The position numbers and the translations under genes are program-made. Positions 29,065 through 37,174 of a DNA stretch of 45,046 nt are shown here, in pieces. The notes under the pieces were generated by a model. The model saw only the letters and a list, made by a program, of their open reading frames with translations. It ran no database searches and was not told the DNA's origin. Numbering within the stretch: position 1 is the stretch's first letter; each line of letters opens with the position of its first letter. The stretch comes from Mycobacterium asiaticum (lineage in GTDB: Bacteria; Actinomycetota; Actinomycetes; Mycobacteriales; Mycobacteriaceae): NCBI RefSeq assembly GCF_001673315.1, contig NZ_LZLQ01000022.1, forward strand, positions 1 through 45,046. Direction: 5' to 3'.

Positions 29065-29908
29065 GGGCCGCTCCCTCGAGAAAACCTTCGTCACGCTAAA
29101 TGACGGCAATTCGATTCCCGTCGTCGGCCTCGGTGTCTTCAAGATCGAACCGGCGGAGACCGAGCAGGCGGTGAGTGCCGCGCTGCGCGTCGGTTATAGG
29201 CATATTGACACCGCGGCGGCCTACCGAAACGAGCGAGAGACCGGGCGCGCGCTCGCCCATTCCGACGTGCCCCGCGACCAACTGTACGTCGTGACCAAAT
29301 TGGCGAATCCGGACCAGGGTTACGAGAACACGCTGCGCGCATTCGACGCGAGCATGGAGCGCCTCGGCCTGGATTATCTGGACCTATACCTCATCCATTG
29401 GCCGCAGCCACAGCTGAACAAATTCGTCGACACCTTCAAGGCCTTCGCCAGCCTGCGGGACCAGGGCCGGATCAGATCTATCGGCGTCAGCAATTTCGAG
29501 CCCGAGCACCTGATGGTCCTCGTCGACGCGACGGGCATCGTTCCGACGGTCAACCAGATCGAGCTGCACCCGCTGCTGGCCCAGCGGGAGTTGCGCAAAG
29601 TCCACGCCCGCCTGGGCATTGCCACCGAGGCATGGTCCCCGCTGGGGCGCGGATCGCTGCTGACCCACCCGACGATCACCGCAGTCGCCACAGATTGTGA
29701 CCGGACACCAGCCCAGGTGTTGATCAGATGGCATATCCAACTCGGTAATATCGTGATTCCCAAGTCGGTCAACCCCGCGCGGATTGCGAGCAACTTCGAC
29801 GTGTTCGACTTCGAACTCAGTACCAGCCAAATGGCGTCGATCTCCTCGCTGGACGACGGAACACGGCTTGGTCCTGATCCGAGAACTTTCACTTCAACAG
29901 GTAGGTGA
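29063..29908 (+). CDS. Aldo-keto reductase, first of a tandem pair
   Basis: This is a 281-residue NADPH-dependent TIM-barrel reductase. The catalytic tetrad is seen as Asp49 and Tyr54 ([13 protein letters not shown]), Lys79 (VVTKLA) and His112 (YLIHWP). The cofactor tail ([10 protein letters not shown]) is present. It is a paralogue of the next gene, and M. tuberculosis as I recall it keeps only the second. The ATG at 29063 overlaps the lipN ATG in the opposite direction, and no Shine-Dalgarno is visible, so the true start or promoter arrangement needs checking. The substrate is unknown; the family reduces aldehydes and ketones such as methylglyoxal. Confidence 0.9.
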   Translation: MGRSLEKTFVTLNDGNSIPVVGLGVFKIEPAETEQAVSAALRVGYRHIDTAAAYRNERETGRALAHSDVPRDQLYVVTKLANPDQGYENTLRAFDASMERLGLDYLDLYLIHWPQPQLNKFVDTFKAFASLRDQGRIRSIGVSNFEPEHLMVLVDATGIVPTVNQIELHPLLAQRELRKVHARLGIATEAWSPLGRGSLLTHPTITAVATDCDRTPAQVLIRWHIQLGNIVIPKSVNPARIASNFDVFDFELSTSQMASISSLDDGTRLGPDPRTFTSTGR

Positions 29909-29913
29909 ATCAC

Positions 29914-30759
29914 GTGACTGGCGAGCCGGGCAGCGGCATACCCTCTATTGCGCTCAACGACGAGAACACGATTCCAGTGCTCGGTCTGGGGGTCGCCGAT
30001 TTGTCCGACGACGAGACCGAACGCGCGGTAGCAGCCGCGCTGGAGGCCGGTTGCCGGCTCATCGACACCGCGGCCGCCTACGGCAACGAAGCGGCGGTGG
30101 GGCGAGCCATCGCATCCTCTGGCATCCCCCGCGCGGAACTGTTCGTCACCACCAAACTGGCCACCGAAGAGCAGGGTTTCGCCATGTCCCAGGACGCCTG
30201 TACGGCAAGCCTGGAGCGGCTCGGTCTGGATTACGTCGACCTTTACCTCATTCACTGGCCCGCCCCGTCGCTGGGCAAGTACGTGGACTCGTTCGGCGGC
30301 CTGATCCAGTCCCGCGGCAACGGCCACGCCCGATCTATTGGCGTGTCCAACTTCACCGACGAGCATCTGTCCATGGTCATCGACCTGACCTTCTTCACAC
30401 CGGCCGTCAACCAGATCGAGCTACACCCGCTGCTCAACCAGAGCGAGCTGCGCAAGTCGAACGCCCAGCACGAGGTTGTCACGCAGTCCTACACGCCGCT
30501 GGCCCTCGGCAAGCTGAACGACAACCCGACGGTCACCTCAATCGCGGGCGAATACGGCAAGACGGCATCGCAGGTGCTGTTGCGGTGGAATGTGCAACTA
30601 GGCAACGCGGTGGTCTTCCGCTCCGCCAATCCCGAACACATCGCCGGCAACCTGGACATCTTCGACTTCGAATTGGCCGCCGAGCACGTGGATGCCCTCA
30701 ACGGGCTCAATGACGGCACCAGGCTTCGCCCGGATCCGGAAACGTATAGCGGCGCCTAG
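29914..30759 (+). CDS. Aldo-keto reductase, Rv2971 type
   Basis: The second reductase of the pair is also 281 residues, with Asp51 and Tyr56 ([12 protein letters not shown]), Lys81 (VTTKLA) and His114 (YLIHWP). Near the C-terminus a family IPKS-type cofactor segment is replaced by FRSANPEHI, so cofactor binding may differ from the first copy (IPKSVNP). I chose GTG 29914 (VTGEPG) because AGGTAGG lies 8 nt upstream and the known Rv2971 protein starts there. A GTG at 29905 overlaps the preceding stop as GTGA and would add three residues. It ends nine bases before the convergent Rv2972c-type gene. Confidence 0.92.
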   Translation: MTGEPGSGIPSIALNDENTIPVLGLGVADLSDDETERAVAAALEAGCRLIDTAAAYGNEAAVGRAIASSGIPRAELFVTTKLATEEQGFAMSQDACTASLERLGLDYVDLYLIHWPAPSLGKYVDSFGGLIQSRGNGHARSIGVSNFTDEHLSMVIDLTFFTPAVNQIELHPLLNQSELRKSNAQHEVVTQSYTPLALGKLNDNPTVTSIAGEYGKTASQVLLRWNVQLGNAVVFRSANPEHIAGNLDIFDFELAAEHVDALNGLNDGTRLRPDPETYSGA

Positions 30760-30767
30760 CTCTGCGG

Positions 30768-31481
30768 TCATCCCGCCGGGCAGGTGCCGGCGGCCTGACG
30801 CAGCACGTCGGCGGACGCCTGGTCGAGCGGCAGCGCGTAGCCGCGCATCACGGCGATGAACTGCATTGCGTACTGACACGCGAATGCCCCGTTGGGCGGC
30901 ATCCATTGCGCGGGCGGGGAATCGCTCTTGTTCTGATTGGCCTGGCCCTGCACGGCCAGCAGGTTGCCGGGGTCGTTGGCGAACTTGCGCCGAAGCGGTG
31001 TCGGCCAACTCGAGGCGGCCATGTCCCACGCGTACGCCAGGGGCACGATGTGGTCGATCTGCACCGATTCGCCCACCTTGGCGCCGCGCTGGAAAGCAAT
31101 GACGGCATTGGTGTACGGGTCGTGCAGAGTGCCGGTCGCCACGGCATTGGGACACCGCTTGGTGAAAACGAAGGTGACGTCGACGAGATCGCGGGCCAGG
31201 ATGTCGTCGCGGGTGTCACAGCCGTTGTGCCCGAGCGGGGCATCGTTGTTGTCATCCCACGCGTCACCGAACGCCGACCTGCGGTAGTCGAAGCGATGGT
31301 TACGGCGGGGCACCACGGCGACACCGGCGAGCACGTCGACGCCTGGCTGCACCGTCGGGACGTCCGCGCGGGCGGCGAACTCGTCGGCACGTCTGGCCGC
31401 TGTCGACCCGACGGTCTGATAGGCGACCACCAGGGCCAGCACCGTCACCGCGCACAGCCACCAGAACCTTTTTCGGGTCAC
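30768..31481 (-). CDS. Secreted or anchored DUF1524 (HNH-fold) protein, Rv2972c type
   Basis: The 237-residue product begins with a basic stretch and one hydrophobic helix (FWWLCAVTVLALVVAYQTV), a signal peptide or anchor. The body carries QIDHIVPLAYAWDM, then NLLAVQGQANQNKSD, the His-x-x-Pro and Asn pattern of DUF1524 nuclease-fold proteins. Cysteines near CDTRDD, KRCPNA and FACQY fit an exported, disulfide-bonded protein. The GTG start overlaps the recG stop as GTGA. Length equals that of Rv2972c. Nuclease activity is suggested by the fold, not shown. Confidence 0.85.
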   Translation of the reverse strand: MTRKRFWWLCAVTVLALVVAYQTVGSTAARRADEFAARADVPTVQPGVDVLAGVAVVPRRNHRFDYRRSAFGDAWDDNNDAPLGHNGCDTRDDILARDLVDVTFVFTKRCPNAVATGTLHDPYTNAVIAFQRGAKVGESVQIDHIVPLAYAWDMAASSWPTPLRRKFANDPGNLLAVQGQANQNKSDSPPAQWMPPNGAFACQYAMQFIAVMRGYALPLDQASADVLRQAAGTCPAG

Positions 31482-33694
31482 GACTTGTCCAGGTATTCGA
31501 TGCGGTCGTTGTCCATGAATTGCGTTGCCAGCCAGAATAATTCGGGGCGTTCCCGGTTTTCGGCGTGGGCATGGACGCAATATTGCCGGGCCGTCTCGAT
31601 GTGGGTGAGGTGCTTGGCCAGCGACAGTAGCCGCAGCGTGATCGGCTTGCCGGACTGGTTGCGGCCCAACACGTCTCCTTCTTTGCGCTCCTCCAGGTCC
31701 AGGTCGGCCAGCGCGAACCCGTCCATGGTCGAGGCCACCGCATTGAGGCGCCGACTGGCCGGCGACTGCGGTGAGACCCAGCTGACCAGCAGGCACAGGC
31801 TGGCGTGCCGGCCCCGCCCGATGCGGCCGCGCAGTTGGTGCAGCTGGCTGATACCGAACCGGTCGGCGTCCATGATCAGCATTATCGTGGCGTTGGGGAC
31901 GTCGACGCCGACCTCGATGACCGTGGTGCACACCAACACATCGACCTCGCCCGCGCGGAAGGCCGCCATCGCGGCGTCCTTGTCGTCGGTCGAGAGGCGT
32001 CCATGCATGAGCGCCAGCCGCAGTCCCGCCAGTTCGCCGGTGCTCAGCCGCTTGAAAAGCCCTTCGGCAGTGGCCGAAGGCCTGGGGCCGCCTTCCTTCT
32101 CGGCGTCGTCGTTTTCATCGATTCGCGGCGCCACCACATAGACCTGTCGACCGGCTTCGACCTCCTCGTGGATACGTCGCCAGGCGCGGTCGAGCCAGGC
32201 CGGCTTGTCCTCGGCGTAGATGACCTGGGTATTGATCGGCTGGCGACCGCGCGGAAGTTCGCGCAGCGTCAGGGTTTCCAGATCGCCATAGACGGTGAGT
32301 GCGACGGTGCGTGGGATGGGCGTCGCGGTCATCACCAGTAGGTGCGGCGTAATGCCCGCGGGAGCCTTGGCGCGCAATCGATCTCGTTGCTCGACGCCGA
32401 ACCGGTGCTGCTCGTCGACCACCACCATGCCCAAGTTGTGAAAATCCACCGCGTCCTGCAGCAGCGCGTGGGTACCGACCACGATGCCGGCCTGGCCGCT
32501 GACGATCTCGGCACGTACCTGCTTCTTCTGGGCCGCCGACATCGAACCGGTGAGCAACACCACCCGGGTCGCGTTGTCGGCCCCGCCCAGCTGACCCGCC
32601 ATGGCCAACGGGCCGAGCACCTCGGTGATCGACCGCAGATGTTGTGCGGCAAGGACTTCGGTAGGCGCCAGCAGCGCGCACTGGTAGCCGGCATCGACCA
32701 GTTGCAGCATCGCCACTACCGCCACGATGGTCTTGCCCGACCCCACCTCGCCCTGCAGCAGGCGGTTGAGCGGGCGGGTGGTGGCCAGCGCCTCGGACAA
32801 TACGTCCAGCACCTCACGCTGACCCGCCGTCAGCTCGAAGGGCAGCCGTCGCAACAGGTCGGCCACCAGGCCGTCGGACCGCGGCGCTGCCGGCGGCCCC
32901 GATTCCGACAGTTCGCCGTGCCGGCGACACACCAGCGCCCACTGCAGCCCCACGGCTTCGTCGAAAGTCAGGCGTTCGCGGGCCCGTTCACGCTCGGCGG
33001 GGTCCTCGGCAATGTGGATGGCGCGCAACGCCTCGTCCTCGGATACGAATCCGTGCTCAGCGCAAAATTCCGCGGGCAATGGGTCCGGCACCGGATCAAG
33101 AACATCGAGTACCTGACGCACGCAGTTGAAGATGTCCCAACTCTGCAATTTCGTGCTGGCCGGGTAGATCCCGAAAACCCGACGTTCGTAGGCGGCCGCC
33201 ACGTCTTCACTGCTGCCGGCGTGGGTCGCTTCAGCGATCGTCTTCAACGATTTGGTGCCGATATTCCTGCCGCTCGGCGCGTCGAGGACGAGGAACGCAG
33301 GATGCGTCAACTGCATTACATCCTTGAAATAGCCGACCTCCCCGGACAGCATCACCTTGACGCCCTTGGTCAAGTCCTTGCTCATCCAACCGGCATTGAA
33401 AAACGTGGCCGTCACTCTGTTGCGTCCGGAGCCCAAAGTGATGCGGTGGTACTGGCGTTTCCGGTCCTTCGGCATTTGCTTCGTGACGGCTTCCGTGATC
33501 ACGTCGACGACGGTGACGTGCTCTCCGGGCTCTGGCCGTTCGTCGTGAGCGCCGATCCGGGCCGCGCCCTGGAAGTAGCTGCGTGGGTAATGCCGAAGTA
33601 GGTCGTTGACCGTCTGGATGCCGAACTGCTCGTCGAGTAGCTTGGCCGTCTTCGCGTTCAACAGAAATGGGAGCCGATCGCCCAGCGAGGCCAC
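31478..33694 (-). CDS. recG: ATP-dependent DNA helicase RecG
   Basis: RecG reverses stalled replication forks and branch-migrates Holliday junctions. This 738-residue protein has the N-terminal wedge/OB domain (residues ~70-170), Walker A LLQGEVGSGKTIVAVVAML, the family DEQH box VVDEQHRFGVEQR, and the C-terminal QLHQLRGRIGRG of motif VI. The length and domain order are normal. The GTG start overlaps the upstream stop by one base (TAGTG), and its stop overlaps the next start, making a tight fakA-like/recG/Rv2972c-type unit. Confidence 0.97.
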   Translation of the reverse strand: MASLGDRLPFLLNAKTAKLLDEQFGIQTVNDLLRHYPRSYFQGAARIGAHDERPEPGEHVTVVDVITEAVTKQMPKDRKRQYHRITLGSGRNRVTATFFNAGWMSKDLTKGVKVMLSGEVGYFKDVMQLTHPAFLVLDAPSGRNIGTKSLKTIAEATHAGSSEDVAAAYERRVFGIYPASTKLQSWDIFNCVRQVLDVLDPVPDPLPAEFCAEHGFVSEDEALRAIHIAEDPAERERARERLTFDEAVGLQWALVCRRHGELSESGPPAAPRSDGLVADLLRRLPFELTAGQREVLDVLSEALATTRPLNRLLQGEVGSGKTIVAVVAMLQLVDAGYQCALLAPTEVLAAQHLRSITEVLGPLAMAGQLGGADNATRVVLLTGSMSAAQKKQVRAEIVSGQAGIVVGTHALLQDAVDFHNLGMVVVDEQHRFGVEQRDRLRAKAPAGITPHLLVMTATPIPRTVALTVYGDLETLTLRELPRGRQPINTQVIYAEDKPAWLDRAWRRIHEEVEAGRQVYVVAPRIDENDDAEKEGGPRPSATAEGLFKRLSTGELAGLRLALMHGRLSTDDKDAAMAAFRAGEVDVLVCTTVIEVGVDVPNATIMLIMDADRFGISQLHQLRGRIGRGRHASLCLLVSWVSPQSPASRRLNAVASTMDGFALADLDLEERKEGDVLGRNQSGKPITLRLLSLAKHLTHIETARQYCVHAHAENRERPELFWLATQFMDNDRIEYLDKS

Positions 33695-35421
33695 TACTCC
33701 ACTCCGATCAGCAACACGTCGCCGCGATGCCCGGTGCGATAAACCACCAGCTCGCTCCCCGGATGGCGGTCGTGCATATGCCCCTCCAGGACGGTCTGGA
33801 TGGCTTGGGCGTCGTCGCCGTCGAGAGCGGCCCCCTCCAGCACGGTCACCAAGTCGCCGCCGGACGCCAACAGCAGATCGAGCAGGCCGATCGCCGCTGC
33901 TGCGGCGTCCTCGGCCACGATCAGCACCTCATCGCCGGCGATGCCCAGCCCGTCGCCCGGCTTGCAGGTACCGGCCCAGGTCAATGCGGTCTCGGTAGCG
34001 ATCCGCACCGATCCGTGCCGGGCGCCGCCGGCGGCGCGGGCCATGGTGTAACCGTCGTCGACGGCCTGGCGACCGGGGTCGTGCACGGCCAGTGCGGCCA
34101 ACCCCTGGACCATCGACCCGGTCGGCACCGGAACCACGTCCACTCCCCAGCCGATCGCTGCCGTGCAGCCCGCGACCAACTCCTCGGCCGCCACATACCC
34201 GTTGGGCAGCACCATCACCTGGGCGGCACCGGTGTCCACCACCGCGCGCACCAGTTGGTGGGCGCTGATACCGACCGCGGGCGCCGCGCCGGATTCTGTG
34301 GGCTGATCCCGATCCGGCCGCAGCACGAAGGCACCTTCGCCGGCGAACAACTCATCGGCGCCGTCGCCGTCGACTACGGCCAGCACCGCGCGATCCCGGG
34401 TCCAGCCGCCCGCAGGCAGCCCGGAGATGCCCGAACTGAGCGCCGACACCACAATCCGGCTGAGTCGTCCGGCGACCAATCCCGCCTCGATCGCGGCGCC
34501 GGCATCGTCGGTGTGCACGTGCACCGAGTAGCTCTGTTCCGGGGCGGCCGCAATCGCCACCGAATCTCCCAGTTCGCCGAGCCGTTCACGCAGTGTGTCG
34601 GCGGCGTCGGTACCGCAACCGGCCAGCAGGTACATCACCTCGAAGTGGGGAGCCGGGCGGCGGTTCCCTGCGTCGACCTGCAATGACGGCGGCGACGGCT
34701 CGTACACGGGCCGCGCCGGCGCGTGCCCGGTGATGGTCGAACGCAACGCATCGAGCAGGACCAACAGGCCACGGCCCCCCGCATCCACCACACCGGCGTC
34801 GGCCAGCACATCGAGCTGCTCGGGGGTCCTGTCCAGCGCGACCAACGCCGCGTCACCGGCGTCGATGACGGCGCGGGCCAACGTCTCGCCGGCGCTGGCG
34901 CACTGCTCAACGGCCGTGGCGGCCGCCCGTAACACCGACACGATGGTGCCGGGCACCTCGTCACCACCCATGGACGCGATGATCAAATCGACACCGCGCC
35001 ACAACGCCGCGCCAAAGATTTCGGCGTCGATCACGGTCAGCAGGCCACCGGATTCCGCGGCCACGTTCGCCGTCACGTCGGCGATGCCCAACAGGATCTG
35101 CGACAGGATCACTCCGGAGTTTCCCCGGGCGCCCTTGACGGCCCCGGCGGACAGCCCGGCGGCGACGCCGGCGACATCGGCGACCCCGGCCCCGGCACCC
35201 GAATCCGCCTCCGCAAGCGCCGAACGCATGGTGAACAGCATGTTCGTCCCGGTGTCGGAATCGGCGACCGGGAACACGTTGAGCCGGTTGATCTCGTCGA
35301 TGTGCGTGATCAGGTCACTGACCACCGTGTGCGCCCAGTCCCGCAGGGCTAAGCCGTCCAACGGACGATCCATTGAAGAAGACGTACCCAAACCCGACCC
35401 CACCTCCTCTGCTGCGCTCAT
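33694..35421 (-). CDS. DAK2-domain (FakA-like) fatty acid kinase family protein
   Basis: The N-terminal DhaL/DAK2 domain has the nucleotide-metal motif NVFPVADSDTGTNM and the second signature ARGNSGVILSQIL. A linker follows, then the C-terminal domain of YloV/FakA proteins ending HPGSELVVYRTGHRGDVLLIGVE. FakA phosphorylates fatty acids held by FakB (DegV) proteins; no degV is in this window. The frame is intact (575 residues), whereas I recall M. tuberculosis having it split as Rv2975c and Rv2974c. The start is uncertain: ATG 35421 has no Shine-Dalgarno, but a perfect AGGAGGTG inside the frame sits 7 nt before TTG 35388, and ATG 35373 is also possible. Confidence 0.88.
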   Translation of the reverse strand: MSAAEEVGSGLGTSSSMDRPLDGLALRDWAHTVVSDLITHIDEINRLNVFPVADSDTGTNMLFTMRSALAEADSGAGAGVADVAGVAAGLSAGAVKGARGNSGVILSQILLGIADVTANVAAESGGLLTVIDAEIFGAALWRGVDLIIASMGGDEVPGTIVSVLRAAATAVEQCASAGETLARAVIDAGDAALVALDRTPEQLDVLADAGVVDAGGRGLLVLLDALRSTITGHAPARPVYEPSPPSLQVDAGNRRPAPHFEVMYLLAGCGTDAADTLRERLGELGDSVAIAAAPEQSYSVHVHTDDAGAAIEAGLVAGRLSRIVVSALSSGISGLPAGGWTRDRAVLAVVDGDGADELFAGEGAFVLRPDRDQPTESGAAPAVGISAHQLVRAVVDTGAAQVMVLPNGYVAAEELVAGCTAAIGWGVDVVPVPTGSMVQGLAALAVHDPGRQAVDDGYTMARAAGGARHGSVRIATETALTWAGTCKPGDGLGIAGDEVLIVAEDAAAAAIGLLDLLLASGGDLVTVLEGAALDGDDAQAIQTVLEGHMHDRHPGSELVVYRTGHRGDVLLIGVE

Positions 35422-35590
35422 GGGGCCATCGATTGCGCGTCAGCGTAGCCCCGGCCCAGCCGGCACTCGAGCCTAGCCATCGTGTGCGACAGCACAGGTC
35501 ATCGCACGTCTCGGCGCAGTGACGTTTTGGTGGTTGCCGACCACAGTCGGTATCCTGGGACGGCCTGGGCTAGCCTGGGCTATTCCGGTA

Positions 35591-35620
35591 GTTCGGCAGA
35601 CCCCCGAGGCGTCGCCGAAC
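35591..35620 (+). promoter_or_regulatory. Hairpin in the rpmB leader
   Basis: GTTCGGC (35591-35597) pairs exactly with GCCGAAC (35614-35620) around a 16-nt loop, 26 nt before the rpmB start. Upstream TTGGTG and TATCCT, 18 bp apart (about 35530-35558), could be its promoter, and CCTGGG repeats three times at 10-bp spacing around 35555-35580. A role in ribosomal-protein autoregulation is conceivable but unproven. Confidence 0.4.
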
Positions 35621-35646
35621 CCAGACAGACTTGAGGAGATCGAACC

Positions 35647-35841
35647 ATGGCCGCTGTGTGCGATATCTGCGGGAAAGGCCCCGGCTTCGGTAAGTCGGTG
35701 TCGCACTCCCACCGCCGCACCAGCCGCCGGTGGAACCCCAACGTGCAGACCGTGCACGCCGTGACTCGTCCCGGCGGCAACAAGCAACGCCTCAACGTCT
35801 GCACCTCGTGCATCAAGGCCGGCAAGGTCACGCGCGGCTGA
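35647..35841 (+). CDS. rpmB: 50S ribosomal protein L28 (zinc-binding form)
   Basis: This 64-residue ribosomal protein carries both cysteine pairs of the C+ form: Cys5/Cys8 (VCDICGKG) and Cys52/Cys55 (VCTSCIKAG). Mycobacteria often have additional C- forms induced under zinc starvation, so this one is likely the copy used when zinc is sufficient. The ATG has a good GAGGAG upstream. It is divergent from the FakA-like gene and ends nine bases before the convergent SDR. Confidence 0.97.
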   Translation: MAAVCDICGKGPGFGKSVSHSHRRTSRRWNPNVQTVHAVTRPGGNKQRLNVCTSCIKAGKVTRG

Positions 35842-35850
35842 CGCCAGCCC

Positions 35851-36690
35851 TCACATGACCACGTGGCCGGCGTCCACGGGTATCGACACCCCGGTCACGT
35901 AGCGCGCTCCCGGGCCCACCAGCCAGAGCACAACGGCGGTGACGTCTTGCGGCTCGACCAGCGGCACCCCGGGCAGCAACGTCTGGGTGACGGCTGGATT
36001 GGGGTTTTCGGTCATCCGGTTGATCACGAAATCGTTGATGATCATCGGCGTCGCAACACCGCCGGGATGTATCGAGTTGACGCGAATCTGGTGGGGTCCG
36101 TACGCATTCGCCGCCGACCGCATCAGGCCCACCACACCGTGCTTGGATGCGGCATAGGCGAACATCGCGGCGCTGCCGTCGCCGCCGCGGCCGGTCAGGC
36201 CCTGCGACGAACTGACCAGGACAACGGAACCGCCTCGGCCTTTGCGGATGATCGACGGCACGGTGGCGAGGATGGTATGCCACACACCCTTGAGATTGGT
36301 GTCGACGATCGCGTTGAACACCGATTCCGAATGCGTCTGAGCATCGCCCATCGCCACCACGCCGGCATTGGCGATGACGATGTCGATATCACCGAGCTGG
36401 TCGATACCCGTTTGCACTGCGGCTTCCAGTTGCTGAAGGTCCCGAACGTCGGCGACGACGGGAGCCACCTTGCGGCCGGTGGCTTCGACCAGTCGGGCGG
36501 TCTTGTCGAGATTGGCCTCGGTGCCGAGCGGGTAAGGGATGCCGTCGATGTCGGCGCAGATGTCCACGGCGATGATGTCGGCGCCCTGCTGGGCGAGGGC
36601 GACCGCGTGGCTGCGCCCCTGGCCGCGTGCTGCGCCGGTGATGACGGCGACGGAGTTGTCGAGCGGTCCCGGCGTCCAAGGTAACGTCAC
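35851..36690 (-). CDS. Mycofactocin-type short-chain dehydrogenase/reductase
   Basis: The 279-residue classical SDR fold has TGAARGQG (18-25), NAGVV, the serine region VLVSSSQG and the catalytic YAASKHG. After the second strand it carries the insertion VDICADIDGIPYPLGTEANL. This is the mark of SDRs described as mycofactocin-dependent, which keep their nicotinamide cofactor bound and are reoxidised by the redox peptide mycofactocin. The start is GTG 36690, with TAGTCT close upstream that could drive a leaderless message; a longer frame to 36756 runs over the neighbour's start. Mycofactocin SDRs usually oxidise alcohols. The substrate is unknown, but the divergent operon next door is likely related. 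Confidence 0.88.
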   Translation of the reverse strand: MTLPWTPGPLDNSVAVITGAARGQGRSHAVALAQQGADIIAVDICADIDGIPYPLGTEANLDKTARLVEATGRKVAPVVADVRDLQQLEAAVQTGIDQLGDIDIVIANAGVVAMGDAQTHSESVFNAIVDTNLKGVWHTILATVPSIIRKGRGGSVVLVSSSQGLTGRGGDGSAAMFAYAASKHGVVGLMRSAANAYGPHQIRVNSIHPGGVATPMIINDFVINRMTENPNPAVTQTLLPGVPLVEPQDVTAVVLWLVGPGARYVTGVSIPVDAGHVVM

Positions 36691-36727
36691 GACGATCAGA
36701 CTAGGTTCTGCGAGGAAGTGGTTCGCC
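36691..36727. promoter_or_regulatory. 37-bp bidirectional control region
   Basis: Only 37 bp separate the GTG starts of the SDR (leftward) and the NTF2-like gene (rightward). GAGGAAG serves as a Shine-Dalgarno for the rightward gene. On the - strand TAGTCT sits about 9 nt before the leftward GTG, which suits a leaderless transcript. Promoters for the two genes must therefore overlap or lie inside the neighbouring coding sequence. Confidence 0.5.
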
Positions 36728-37171
36728 GTGACCGGTAGTGCAGTTGAAATAACCAACCTGATCTACACCTATGCGCAGTGCCTGGACGGCGGGGACCTGG
36801 ACGGAGTCGCGGGCCTGTTCGAACACGGCCGGATCTGCGGAGTAGAGGACGGCCCCCCGGAAACCGTCTTCGCCGGCGCTGAGCGGGTGCGGGCAATGTA
36901 CGAGATGGCCACGCGCATCTACGAGGACGGCACGCCGAAGACCAAGCACCTCACCACGAATGTGCAACTTTTCATCGACGACGAACAGGGAACCGCGCGC
37001 AGCACCTCCTACTACTGCGTCACGCAGGCCACACCGGAACTGCCGTTGCAGGTGATCGTGACCGGGCACTACAAGGACACTTTTCACCGGCTCGACGGCG
37101 TCTGGTGGTTCGACACCCGAATCATGTTCATCGACCAGGCAGGCGACCTCAGCCAGCACCTGAAGTTCTGA
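36728..37171 (+). CDS. NTF2/SnoaL-like domain protein
   Basis: The 147-residue protein has the cone-shaped NTF2 fold pattern of SnoaL_4 proteins: IYTYAQCLDGGDLDGVAGLF at the start, then RVRAMYEM, KHLTTNVQLFID, a TGHYKDTF strand and a DGVWWFDTRIMF strand. Such proteins act as small isomerases, hydrolases or ligand binders, often in steroid or polyketide metabolism. No catalytic set can be assigned. It is the first of four rightward genes, with a 3-nt gap to the sulfotransferase-like gene. Confidence 0.82.
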   Translation: MTGSAVEITNLIYTYAQCLDGGDLDGVAGLFEHGRICGVEDGPPETVFAGAERVRAMYEMATRIYEDGTPKTKHLTTNVQLFIDDEQGTARSTSYYCVTQATPELPLQVIVTGHYKDTFHRLDGVWWFDTRIMFIDQAGDLSQHLKF

Positions 37172-37174
37172 CGC

